A stretch of 64,000 bases of DNA, from positions 1,798,001 through 1,862,000 of the forward strand of contig BCKC01000009.1 of NCBI GenBank assembly GCA_001600455.1, given 5' to 3'. The notes under the pieces were generated by a model, which had not been told where the DNA came from, did no database searches, and worked only from the letters and a program-made list of their open reading frames with translations. Below, piece by piece: positions 46,048 through 56,494 of this stretch. A program made the position numbers and the translations under genes. Numbering within the stretch: position 1 is the first letter of the stretch; every line of letters starts with the position of its first letter. Source of the DNA: Endocalyx cinctus (Eukaryota > Ascomycota > Sordariomycetes > Amphisphaeriales > Apiosporaceae).

Positions 46048-47227
46048 CTACTGCGGCGCAGCAGCGGTAGGAGCGCGATCAGCCAGGGAGGAGATACCCA
46101 AATTCTTAGCCTGCTGATTGATCCACTCGGACGCGGTCAGCCTCTCCTCCTCCTCGGGCCCGTCGGGGATCCCCTCGGCGCGGATCTGCTCCATGATGGT
46201 CGCGTTCTCGGGCCGCACGAAGTAGACGACGCTGTACCGCGGGAATTTCCCCTGGACGCCCGGGGCCGGGACGACGCGGTGGCGGCCCGAGCAGAAGACG
46301 CCGTTGGTGAACTTCACCGCCGCGTCGCCGAGGTTGATGATGGCGCAGCCGGGCTTGGGTCGCACCCATAACCACTCGCCGGCGACGTCGGGGTCCCCGT
46401 TGTGCAGGTACGCTTTTCGGGACGATTGCGAGTAGACTTGGAGGCCGCCGAGCCAGTTCATGAGGATGGTGATTCTTTGGGTCGTAGATCATGGTTAGTG
46501 CAAAATTGAAGAGAGATATTTAGTTTCAACTTGTGGGACGAGAAAAAACTTACGTGCCAAAGTCCGTATGCGACGGGGTCTGAATCTCGGGCATATCCTC
46601 CGTATCCCTAGCGGGACCCTTCGTGACGCGTATGTGATCGTCGGAGCGCTCCTCGATGCGATGCCTATTATCGAACTCTTTTCGATCGACGCCCAGCTTC
46701 TTCGCCAGGACGGACAAGACGAGCAAGCCGGTCCCGTGCGCGGCGCGGATATACTCGGCGAAGCGATCGCGGTTCCGCAGGACGACCTCGGGCCACCGGC
46801 GGGTCATGTCGGCCTCGGACTCGGCGATCATGTCGTTCTTGCCGAGGTTGAAAAACTCGGCCGTGTCCCGGACGCCGGTCTTGGGGTCGGCGAGCGTCGC
46901 GCCCGCGCGCTTGTACCCGTACAGCGAGGTGCCCTTCATCTCGTAGCCGAGCTTCTCCGGCAGCGGCAGGCGGAAGACCTCCTCCGTCAGGGCGACGACC
47001 TCCTCGGACCCGCGCGCGATCGCGTCGCCCGAGGGGCACCCGGCCAGGTCGAGGTAGAAGAACCCCTTGCGCTGGCACTCCTCGAAGACCCGGTCCTGCT
47101 CCGCCGCGTCCTCGGCTAGCAGCTTGGGCAGCGAGATCGTCTCGAGCTCCACCGTCGGGAATCCTTCCGGGAAGGGCGGGTACAGATCCGGCGTGAATTC
47201 GCGGGGGTGCTCTTCCTTGTGGGGCAT
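46048..47227 (-). CDS. 2-oxoglutarate/Fe(II) dioxygenase, isopenicillin-N-synthase-like (first copy)
   Basis: Two exons, complement(46048-46474, 46554-47227), encode 366 residues. The N-terminal DIOX_N region contains FEECQRKGFFYLDLAGCP. The Fe(II) site is visible: His220 and Asp222 in HTDFGT, split by the intron right after, and the distal His in SGRHRVVPAP (about 288). The 2-oxoglutarate-binding Arg is in RYSVVYFVRPE. The intron has a CACTAAC branch point and an AAG acceptor; this choice keeps the expected HTDFGTITILMNWLGGLQVY. ATG 47227 is used because the frame upstream lacks ATG. Such enzymes hydroxylate or oxidise small molecules; the substrate is unknown. Exons are markedly GC-rich. 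A Zn2Cys6 gene lies 1.2 kb upstream. Confidence 0.85.
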
Positions 47228-48474
47228 GATGGGCTTACGACACTGTCTTGTCAGCTGTTGATTGGAGTGATTGAGATGGGATAATAGTGGCGAATTCGTT
47301 TTTTTTTTAAGGAGCAATTAAAGAAATAGTAAAAGAAGCAGTTGAGGTGAACTACCCAAGTGTATAATATCACGGGTAACTTGGAATATAATGTTTCACA
47401 TGAATAAAGTTAAATTTATATGTGGATAGAATATCAAATACGAGGTTTTAAATAAGAGGAGCATGCTTCAACTTTATATAAACGGGGATTGTATCATCAC
47501 TTACCGCTCTTTAACTAGTTAGATTGAATTAACCGTCAACTACCTAGGTCACCAGCTAATCGAAACTGCCGCCGTTCTGTTTCTAAGAGTGCCAATTATT
47601 TGCGAAGAAGGTTGTGAGACGTAGAATTGATGATCATAGGACGAATTTCCTGAATATTTCCTCGTTTGGCATAAATCTGAAAAAGTAAACGAAGGATTCG
47701 TGGAGTGAGGGGTAGAGCAAGAGGTCGGAGATATAAAATTGGCGATATATTGACTACGTGGAGAATAAACTTATCATGTGGAGTCGTAGTAAGTAGGTAC
47801 ATCCATGGAGACTGGACGGTTGTTTTGAGTCAAAGTATACTCGAGCCAGTAACTCATGTGGCTAACCAACTGCGCTTAGCACTTCCATTTGGATGCTACG
47901 TTATGTGTAGCAGATCCCCATATCCGGGTCCGTGTCACGGCAATGTGCGCAAACTAAGAGAAATCCGGATAGACCCGAGGTACCAAGCGGATAATGTTTA
48001 ATTGGATCGGGCCAGTATGAGCGGTCCTTCGTGGTATCCACGATACCGACTCCTGGGAGCAAGTACCGTATCGTACACCATCGGGAGTTCGATGAATTTC
48101 GGCGAGTCCGCGCGATTGAATCACCAGCATGTGATGTCACATCATCTGCCATCCCCGCAATCTCGACATAAACTGCCGCCGATTATACATGCAAATTGTT
48201 AAACATGCACTTTTCCCTCGCATCAAACGAATGACCTTTCACATATCTGACATTACGAATAATTCATAACAATATCGTTGCTTACTTAAGTATTCAAGCT
48301 CGACGTCAGATCATGGTTACTCCATCGAATGAGCTTTGGGGGTACACAGGCGTTTCTTGGCGTCACTCTGACAAATAACTCGGCTCGGGTTTAAAATTAC
48401 CTAGCCATAATAGTATTTCATCCCATTCATTCCATTCATTCCAGCGTAACTAAGGTATGTATACTAAAGCATAG
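47228..48474. other. Intergenic region between oxygenase and Zn2Cys6 gene
   Basis: It holds the oxygenase promoter and the 3' flank of the regulator gene. A single AATACGAGGTTTTAAATA unit at about 47437-47454 resembles the tandem repeat at 7933. A short CATTC repeat lies near 48424. No gene is recognised. Confidence 0.5.
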
Positions 48475-51189
48475 TTACCACAATATTGGAGCTGATCCCG
48501 ATAGCATAAGATTGGGGTCCTGGCCCATCCCTAGGGCAGATTCAATGTTTGTGAAGTCGAAAAAGAAATTCAGCGTCTGTGAGTTTCGATTAAGTGCATT
48601 AGTACCAGTTTAAGTGAGAATGAAATTGGAATAGTCCATTGGATAGGATAAAAGGACTCGGCTCGGAAAGGGGGAAAAAAAAAGAAAGGAAAAAGAAAAC
48701 TCACTGAAGGATCAATTGACCAGTCAGGATCCAAATTCATTGGAATATCCATATCAAACTGATCCTGCTCCTCCGATTCGGAACGAGGTTCTTGGACAAG
48801 CTGGTTTTTCAACAACTCGAAGACCCTCTTTTCGGCCCTGAACGCCACCCGGAAAGCCTCTTCTCGCAGCGCGTTGGTATCGAGCTGACCTTCCATCAAC
48901 CTCTCCAAATACCCCATCATAGCCAGGGCAAGAACGTAGCCCTTGATATTCGTCTCGCCCGCCTTGATGCGCTCGAGCATGTATTGTATAAAGTGGCGAA
49001 TGATATTGACCAAATCCGGCCGCGGCGTCGGCGGGCCGATATCGCCGTCTTGCTCTTTCAGATGGAGATGCAGCTCGAAAGCGATAGCCATCTGAACCTG
49101 GGTCATGACGGACCTGAAACCCCCGCCGGAGCAGATGCAGAGCCGGCCCAGTTCGTTGTTCGAGGTATCGAGAGCGTCCGCGTCGACGTCGAGGTCTAGA
49201 GACTCCTCGACCGGGCGTAAGCGCGAGGACGGCGACGACGGGAATACGATGTTGTATATCTTGGCGGCCGAGTCGACCGTCGCTTTCCGCGAGAAGGAGT
49301 ACGCCGGATCCTTGATCGCCTGCGAGATCCAAGGGATGTGTAGCGCCATCATGTGACGCCGGAGCGTGAAGTCGACGAAACGTCTTTGGAAATCGGTCGG
49401 TCGCCGCGAGTTCGAGGAAGGGGAAGAAGAAGAAGAAGAAGAAGGGGTGGTAGCAGCAGAGCGGGAGAAGGTCTGGATCGTCTGCGATAGGCCCTTGTAC
49501 GCGGCGCTAAGCTGATCGTGCAGACCCATCGTTTCTTCGTACGTGCCCTTGGACAGGACGTTGTTCAGGCCGCGCACGACGGCCATCCGGGCGGGGAAAG
49601 TTTCGCGCAACGCCAGCGCCACCGACATGTCCGTGAACTGATCGCGCGGCTTAGACGTCAGCGTCGTTTCGGCATTGCTCATCAAGTCCTCGTCGTCGAC
49701 GTTGGCGGGGGCGCAGGTGTCTGAATTGATGAGAGAGACCATCGGCGGACCGCCGGAATCCAAGCTCGTCATCAGCTCGAGCTCGAGGATGCTGTTCCAG
49801 AGCCGCCGGCGGAGCTCCGAGTTTAGTCGGGTCATGCCGGGAAGCTTGCTCGGGTCCCGGTGCAGGCCCATGTATATGGCCGACCTCATCAGCGATCCGG
49901 CCGAGATCCACACCAGGTCGCCGCCGACGGACCCGGTCTCTCGGGCTATGCAGAGGAGAACGGAGGACTGGAGACACTGGAGGTTAAGCCTAGTCTTGTG
50001 TATCGGGGCGAGGAGCCAAGCCTGCGCTTCGTAGATCCATCGATTGGCCGACTTGCGCATGGTGAAGCGGTCGTCGTAGGTGGTGCTCCCTATCGCCATG
50101 ACCAGCTGAAGTTGGATGATGAAGGATTCGCTGGTCGATTCGGGAGATTCCCAGAATTTTTCGTACTCGTTTCTGAACGTGGGCACGTGGAGGACGCGAA
50201 TGACGGACTCTAGCGTGCGCAGGTAGCAATTTACAAGTTGATCGGCTACCTCCCGAGGGGGGATACCGTCTCCGAACTTGATGCCAAAGTCTGGGGTTCG
50301 TTGACTCTTGACGGTTCGAGCCAACGTTTTACACCTGTTCAAGTGCCCGATAGTCATGGTTATTTGGTCTTTAGTCTGCATATGGAAGGCTTCCAAAATT
50401 GTTCTGAACTATACATACATATCATTTATTTCAGCATAAGTAAAAGGGAAAAAAACTAAAGAAAGAAGTATTTTTATTGAAGACTGGTATGTGTATGTAG
50501 ACGGGCTGACTTACGTGTGATATACCGTTCATCCAATGACTCTGTCCGAAGTATCTAGTCTTTGACATAGTACTCCTATTCATAGAGTGTAGTTGAAGAT
50601 CGGCTACGACATAGGTCTGGATGGTCTCCTCCGCAGACTCCTCCCGTTGACTATGCTGAGCCTGGTGGCTATCGTTAATTTTGGTCTGCCCCGTGGCTTG
50701 CTCGAGTTTACGTTCGAGCTCTAAGACACGAGCTGTCAAAGCCGAGTAATCATCAAACACTAATGGAGAAGTCGGGCGGATAGGAGTAGATCCGCTCAGC
50801 GAAGGAGCTAGAGGTTCATCCCGATGATGACTTCTGTTTTCTTCGGCTCCGGAAGTTGAGCTTTGGGTGGATGAGGTGGTTTTATTTTGGTTGTCGTGGT
50901 TAAGGTTAGGTTTAAGTGTGAGTGGTATAGGTGGGTAAATATGAAATGTCCGATCATCTGATACCGCACCTGCGGACGAGGAGGATCCGGCCGATAGGGT
51001 AGCAGCAGAGTTACGAGGAGGGTGGGCAGGCTCAAATACGCAGATCTTATGCCGAGACCGAACGCAGGCGCTGCAGGGGAGATTACGATCACATCGTATC
51101 TTGGACTTCCTACAGCTCACACAAGCTAGCGCAGGCCTTCGTCGGCGACCATCGGGTTTAGCTAGCTTCGGGGTATTGGTATTATCCAT
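48475..51189 (-). CDS. Zn2Cys6 transcription factor with fungal_trans domain
   Basis: Three exons, complement(48475-48576, 48705-50408, 50515-51189), encode 826 residues; introns of 128 and 106 bp. The zinc cluster has Cys 23, 26, 33, 39, 42 and 50 (CVSCRKSKIRCDRNLPCSAC), preceded by four arginines. A dimerisation coiled coil follows at about 145-167 (LTARVLELERKLEQA). The middle homology region starts near residue 260 (VNCYLRTLESVIRVLHVPTF; WISAGSLMRSAIYMGLHRDP; RRRLWNSILELEL), the PF04082 pattern. The short last exon (TLNFFFDFTNIESALGMGQD) completes the protein with a hydrophobic, acidic end that could be an activation segment. Ser runs lie near residue 530. It may control the neighbouring oxygenase, but that is inferred only from proximity. 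Confidence 0.9.
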
Positions 51190-53700
51190 AATGAATTTTT
51201 GTTTTTATTTTAATTCTTTATATGTTCCCTTCTTGCATATAAATATGTAGCCGAGATCCAAAAAAAAAAAAAAAAAAGAGAAAAAGGAGAGTACCTAGAT
51301 AGTTCTCAAGTAAAAGTATGTTGGGCTTCGGACAATCACACAAATCTTATGAGCGGGTATAAGATGGATTTGTCGGACTTATTTGTAAAAGGGGCTATCT
51401 TGTAAGTTCGGCCGATTTATGAAAATATGTCCGAGTCAGTAGTCAATATGATTGGCTGTTTAAATTGAATTCACCGAGTCTTGGCACTTTATATAAGCAC
51501 GGGAGATTTATATTTTGATTTATTTATTTTTAGACGTTCAAATATGACCTATTGTGCTTCTATGTATGGATGTAAGTTTACTCAATTACTCAATTACTCG
51601 TGCGAAATTGATTCTTATTGCTTATCGATTATTTGTCATTGAAAGCTTGTCTAGAGCTTACAGCTACTGCATTTCTATCTTGTAGCTACCGTAATAAATA
51701 CTTCGTCACACAATCCGTGGAGTCTGGACGAAAAATAGAATTTACCAAGATGTTCAAGTTGTTTTTTTTTTCTCCTGCCCGAGGAGGCAGTATTGTATTC
51801 CAAGTGTTCGGGATATACTGAGTACAGTCGTAAAGAATGTACAAGCTATCTAGCTAGGTAGATATTTAATTTGACTGAAAGTTGCAAATCTACAAAAAAA
51901 AAAAAAAAAAAAAAGAACCCGAAGAACCACACCACATGTTCATGGTCTTCCGTGAGTATGCGCCGGCTTGGGAGCAATCTATACGGAATATGAACAGTAA
52001 CCGTACGCATCCAAGGGTAAGAAGAAGAGCAGTGGAAATTTCTTGGATAAGAAGAGCGAATATAACGTGTGTGCGCGCCGCTGCCGCCCTGTCCTGCCTG
52101 TCAACCTGTCAGCCTGTCTGCCTATTAGGGGAAGTGGGGTACCCTAAATCACCCCGCCTGCCCCAGCCCACTTCTAGCGTATCGAATCTCGATATATCGA
52201 TGCTTCAAGAACCGTCTAATGGAACAAGACCCGGTACATTAATATACTATTTGCTACACTCTTTGCTACATTTACTGTCACCGACCGGGTATTGTCTTTG
52301 TCATTTTGTAACTAGTTACTCTAAGACAAATAGGGGATATGTCGCAACCGTGTAACAGTCTCTCGTTCTTCTCCTCGTAGCTAGATGCGTACCATGATAA
52401 GTCTAATACGAGAGGACTATCATATACTCGGTATATTTGTTCCAGCTTGAAAGTCCTTTCATGGCTTGGTCCCGGCGTAACCTGATCTCAAAGGCACCTT
52501 GATCTATCTTTCCGCTGGTCATATGCAAACCTACTCAGCCTCACAAGTAGCTGGTCTGGTTTCAGTGTTTGTGTAGACTCTCGGTATTTCCGTAGAATGG
52601 CTCATCACGTGCGATACTTTCATGTGATGTTGTACATTTTAGGTCCAAGATAATATTGTCAGAGATGTTATAATATTAATGTTACGGCCAGCTGAGGGTT
52701 GGTGACACCTACTCCATAATGGCATTTGTACCTTTTCAAAAATACCTTAGCTTACTTAATACTTTCCTTTTCTCAACTTGTGGATCTACGATGAATATAC
52801 TGATTACTTCGAGCCTTTCCCTTGATATATCGTATAAGACATCACACCCACGCCTACAGCGGTAAAAAGGACCACCTAGGGGGGTCAATCTAGGACAGCG
52901 ACGACTCGGAAATAATTAATAGAAAGACGTGGAAATGTTTTGGGAATTAATTATCACTTCGAGTAGATCCCCTGCGCAGCCTGCGGAAGCGGCGGTCGGC
53001 TCCCAAGGAGGACTCGAGGTTCCTCGCCGGCTACCCCAGCCGCTAGATGCTCAGCTTTGAGTACGGCAGCCAGGCCTTCACCGGTCGGTTCATCGCCGTG
53101 GCTGTGCTCAAGATGGATGGTGCTTTCGTGCCTGCCGGTGGATACATAAAACCAACTATCTCGGTTATCCCATCATATAATTATCATAACTATGTAATAT
53201 AATTGACTAGGTTACTTAATCAGTGACCTCAAAGTGGCATCAGAAATCTCAATACGTAGCAAGGGATATATAGGTAGTTGAAATGATAGTATTAGGGTAG
53301 TTAAATCTTCATGTTGACTGGAGGGGTCCTTGGACTATTCAAGTTGGTTAACTTAGTTACGTAATTAAAGCAGGGCGACATGCTATTGGTTAAGGCAAGG
53401 CTTATAAAAGGATCGAGCATGGCTGTATGGTAGTCTAGATACGTCGTATTATATCATGGTGAAGAGAGAATTAATAGTTAATACTGGTGGAAGGGATATG
53501 GGGCCACACAGGGATGTCCGTATTTGGAGCTGAGCCTTTAGGTAGCAGTGTCACGTGCCTTGGTATTATCTATGGTATAAAAGGCACCAAATCCCGCCTA
53601 CCTCCTGCACTCTCCACTTACCATCCTTCATCTCTTTCTTATCCCCCATCTTTTAAAACCCCGAATCACTTCCAAATACTTTATTTTCTTCACCCGTCCC
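51190..53700. other. 2.5-kb intergenic region with a coding scrap
   Basis: Mostly AT-rich DNA without a supported gene. It contains A runs near 51260 and 51893 and a CCTGT-rich stretch near 52085-52125. A GC-rich coding-like island at 52972-53150 is listed separately. The last 100 bp are CT-rich, consistent with the leader of the VIT/vWA gene. Confidence 0.5.
52972..53150 (+). pseudogene. GC-rich protein-coding remnant, unidentified
   Basis: About 180 bp stand out by high GC in AT-rich surroundings. One frame reads RRSAPKEDSRFLAGYPSR, a TAG stop, then MLSFEYGSQAFTGRFIAVAV and LKMDGAFVPAGG, which looks like real protein sequence interrupted by one nonsense codon and losing character on both sides. 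I do not recognise the family. It may be an exon of a decayed gene or a captured fragment. Confidence 0.4.
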
Positions 53701-56250
53701 ATGGCTCGCCGTAAGACAACAAGTATAAAAGGTAACACCACCCCACCACTGATTGGTTGCTGGTACCCCTTTAATAAGCCGGAATCCGCATGGCAAATTC
53801 GACGGTCCTATCTTCCCTTGTCAAGCCTCCGAGCGCACACGGTTATCAAAGATGTTTCCTCACGCACCACCATCACCCAATCATTTATAAACGAGACCAA
53901 TGAGCATCTCAACAACATGGTCTATTCGTTCCCAATGTATGCCGGTATTTCCGTCGTTTCCTTCAATGCAACCATAGACGATCTGAAGATAACTGGGGTA
54001 ATCAAGGAGAAGGAACAAGCCCGCCACGAATACGAAGAATCTGTCACTAAGAGTGAGCATGCTGCGCTTCTGGAGCAGCTACCCGAAGCCTTAGATGTCT
54101 TCACGACACATATTGGCAATGTACCAGCAGGAAGTAACGTAACAGTAGAGATCGTTTACATAAGCGAGTTGCACTACGACGCTGAAACTGACTGCACACG
54201 TTTCACAATCCCATCTTCTATCGCCCCTCGCTATGGGGCTACCCCTGACAACATCCTCAGCTCGGTGTTGCTATCTTCAACTGTTCGAGACCCTATTCAG
54301 TTTATCGTTGACGTGGAGAGCCCAGAAGGTTGCCCCATCAGACAAATTCAGTCGCCCAGCCACCCTATCGCTGTTAAGATAGGGCGCACTACAAGCATGG
54401 CCACCAAGGCCTTCATGCCCCACCGAGGGTCCGCAACATTGTCGTTTGACTGCACAAATCTCGATAAAGACTTCATTGTCATGGTGGAGGTAGAAAATGC
54501 AAATCTACCTAAGGCGCTCCTCGAGACACATTGCTCGATTCCGAACCAGCATGCACTACAGGTGACTCTTGTGCCGAGGTTTCAGCTACAAACCGGTTCC
54601 AGCGAGATCGTCTTCCTTATTGATCGATCCGGAAGCATGCGAGGTCAGATGAAATTGGTGATACGAGCAATGAATACGATGCTGAAGTCTCTTCGATTTG
54701 GCGTCAAGTACAATATCTGCTCCTTTGGGGATCACTTCACCTTCCTTTGGCCAAGAAGCAAACCGTATAACCAGACAACCCTCGACCAGGCCTTGAGTTA
54801 TGTTGATGCTATGGAGGCTGATTTCGGTGGTACCGAGATGATCGAACCGGTGAAAGATACGCTATCCAGACGCTATGAAGATCTGCCCCTCAGCGTTATT
54901 CTCTTGACTGATGGGCAAATCTGGTCTCAGAACGAGCTTTTCAGAATTATCAGTGACTCTTCGGAACAAGGTCACAGTCGGTTCTTCTCTCTGGGAATTG
55001 GCCGAGAAGCTTCTACAGCACTTGTTGAGGGAATCGCTGCACATGGAAAGGGGGTAAGTCAGTTCGTTGCCGAGGGGGAACAAATGGACAAGAAGATGGT
55101 TCGACTTCTCAAGGGTGCTTTGATGCCCCACCTGGATAACTATTCCCTCGATTTGAAATACAAAAGCGAGGGAGATGACTGGGAAATGATCGAATCCACC
55201 GATTTATCTGGAGTTACCATCGCATTGCCATTACGAGAAAAGGGCAAGAGCACCCAGAAAGCTGCTCTGTCATTTTTCAACACCTCAAGCCAAGATTCGG
55301 GTGATGAAGTAGATGAAGATCATACGGAAAGTAAGAAGGTCGATAGATTTTCCCACGTGCCCAATGTCTCCGCTCCGCTGGTTCTCCAGGCCCCATTCAG
55401 CCTCCCTCCCCTCTACCCCTTTTCACGGACGACCGTGTTCCTCTTACTTGACTCGAGCATTGGCATTCCCGAGTCTGTTTTCTTCCGAGCCTCTACAGAC
55501 GAAGGACCAATCGAGCTGGAGATAAAGGTAGAAGATGTCGGCAAAGGGGAAACGATCCATCAGCTTGCTGCCAGAAAGGCAGTCTCAGAGCTCGAGCAAG
55601 GCCATGGCTGGCTTAGCAAGGCAGTTGACAAAGACTCCAATACGCTGCTGCAGACCCAATATGAGAGTTTATTCGACGAAATGGTCGAACGCGAGGCTAT
55701 TCGACTCGGGGTCATGTATCAAATCGCCGGGAAGTGGTGCTCATTTATCGCTCGCGAAGGTGATCAAGAGCATAAACCAGTTTCATTTGGTGGCAAGATC
55801 CCTAGGCCCTGTTCCACCGGGGGTTTAGCTCCGAGAAGGCAGCTAGCTTCTAAAGCCGCAAGAAAATCAGCTCCTTCTAGGAGCGTAGGTCCGGTGAAAA
55901 GGAAGCGCATAAGTAGGACAGGACGAGATCAGAGCCCAGAATCCGAATCCACTGGCGAAGAAGATATTACGCAAGCTCTAATCCGACTTCAGAAGTTTGA
56001 CGGATGTTGGGAGTTAGAGCAATCCTTGCTGGACATTCTCGGTGTCAAGCTAAATAAATCTAAGAAACAGCTTCAGGAGAACTCTGTAACCGCGACTGCT
56101 CTTGCCGTAGCTTTCCTTCAAACCTACGCGGCTGATGAGGCTGATTCTTGGGAGCTTGTCGTAAAGAAGGCGATGGAATGGCTGAAGGGACAGAAAAACG
56201 TTGATGCAAAGATGGAGGTCAAAAAGGCCGTAGAACTTTTATCCGGGTGA
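53701..56250 (+). CDS. VIT and von Willebrand factor A domain protein carrying an H3-tail-like segment
   Basis: A single exon encodes 849 residues from ATG 53701. The N-terminal VIT domain (about 20-160) contains [20 protein letters not shown] and [14 protein letters not shown]. The vWA domain has a complete MIDAS start, Asp308-x-Ser310-x-Ser312 in FLIDRSGSM, and later GGTEM (Thr site) and [10 protein letters not shown] (Asp site), so metal-dependent binding is expected. Near the C-terminus, [20 protein letters not shown] resembles the conserved end of PARP4/VWA5-type proteins. Between them is a basic stretch, residues 705-736, resembling the histone H3 tail (listed separately) and followed by [11 protein letters not shown]. 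The molecular role of fungal VIT/vWA proteins is unknown. A nuclear role is only inferred from the basic KRKR segment. Confidence 0.92.
   Translation: [849 protein letters not shown]
55813..55908 (+). other. Histone H3 tail-like segment inside the VIT/vWA protein
   Basis: Residues 705-725 run [18 protein letters not shown] then SAP. Against the conserved H3 tail residues 10-30 ([20 protein letters not shown] and P) only two positions differ: Leu709 for K14 and Arg713 for K18. Lys718 corresponds to K23, Lys722 to K27, Ser705 to S10 and Ser723 to S28. After a two-residue insertion, GPVKRKR parallels H3 GGVKK, placing Lys733 near K36. The H3 comparison is from general knowledge of the very conserved H3 tail; no alignment was run. 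Confidence 0.85.
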
Positions 56251-56494
56251 GTGACTATGTGAAGGAAATACTAGGTGTTTATTTATCTCTCCTGTTTTAT
56301 TTCTCTTCTGGTAATGAATCTGTATAAGCATGATAGTTTTCTACTCCCATGATGTTCTTAGGACATGCTCACTGAATCTTGATTTCACGGTTTAAAGTTA
56401 CTTCCCGCCAATGTCAAAATTTCCCAACTAGCAGATATTCATGAATATGCCGCAGGTTATACTGGTACTTCATCCGTTTAATGAACTGAAAAGT

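Noticed and set aside
51882..52355. 157-codon open frame on the + strand
   Set aside because: It begins without ATG in a poly-Lys run made by an A tract, and the rest looks like translated simple repeats (CCTGT-type). No family features.
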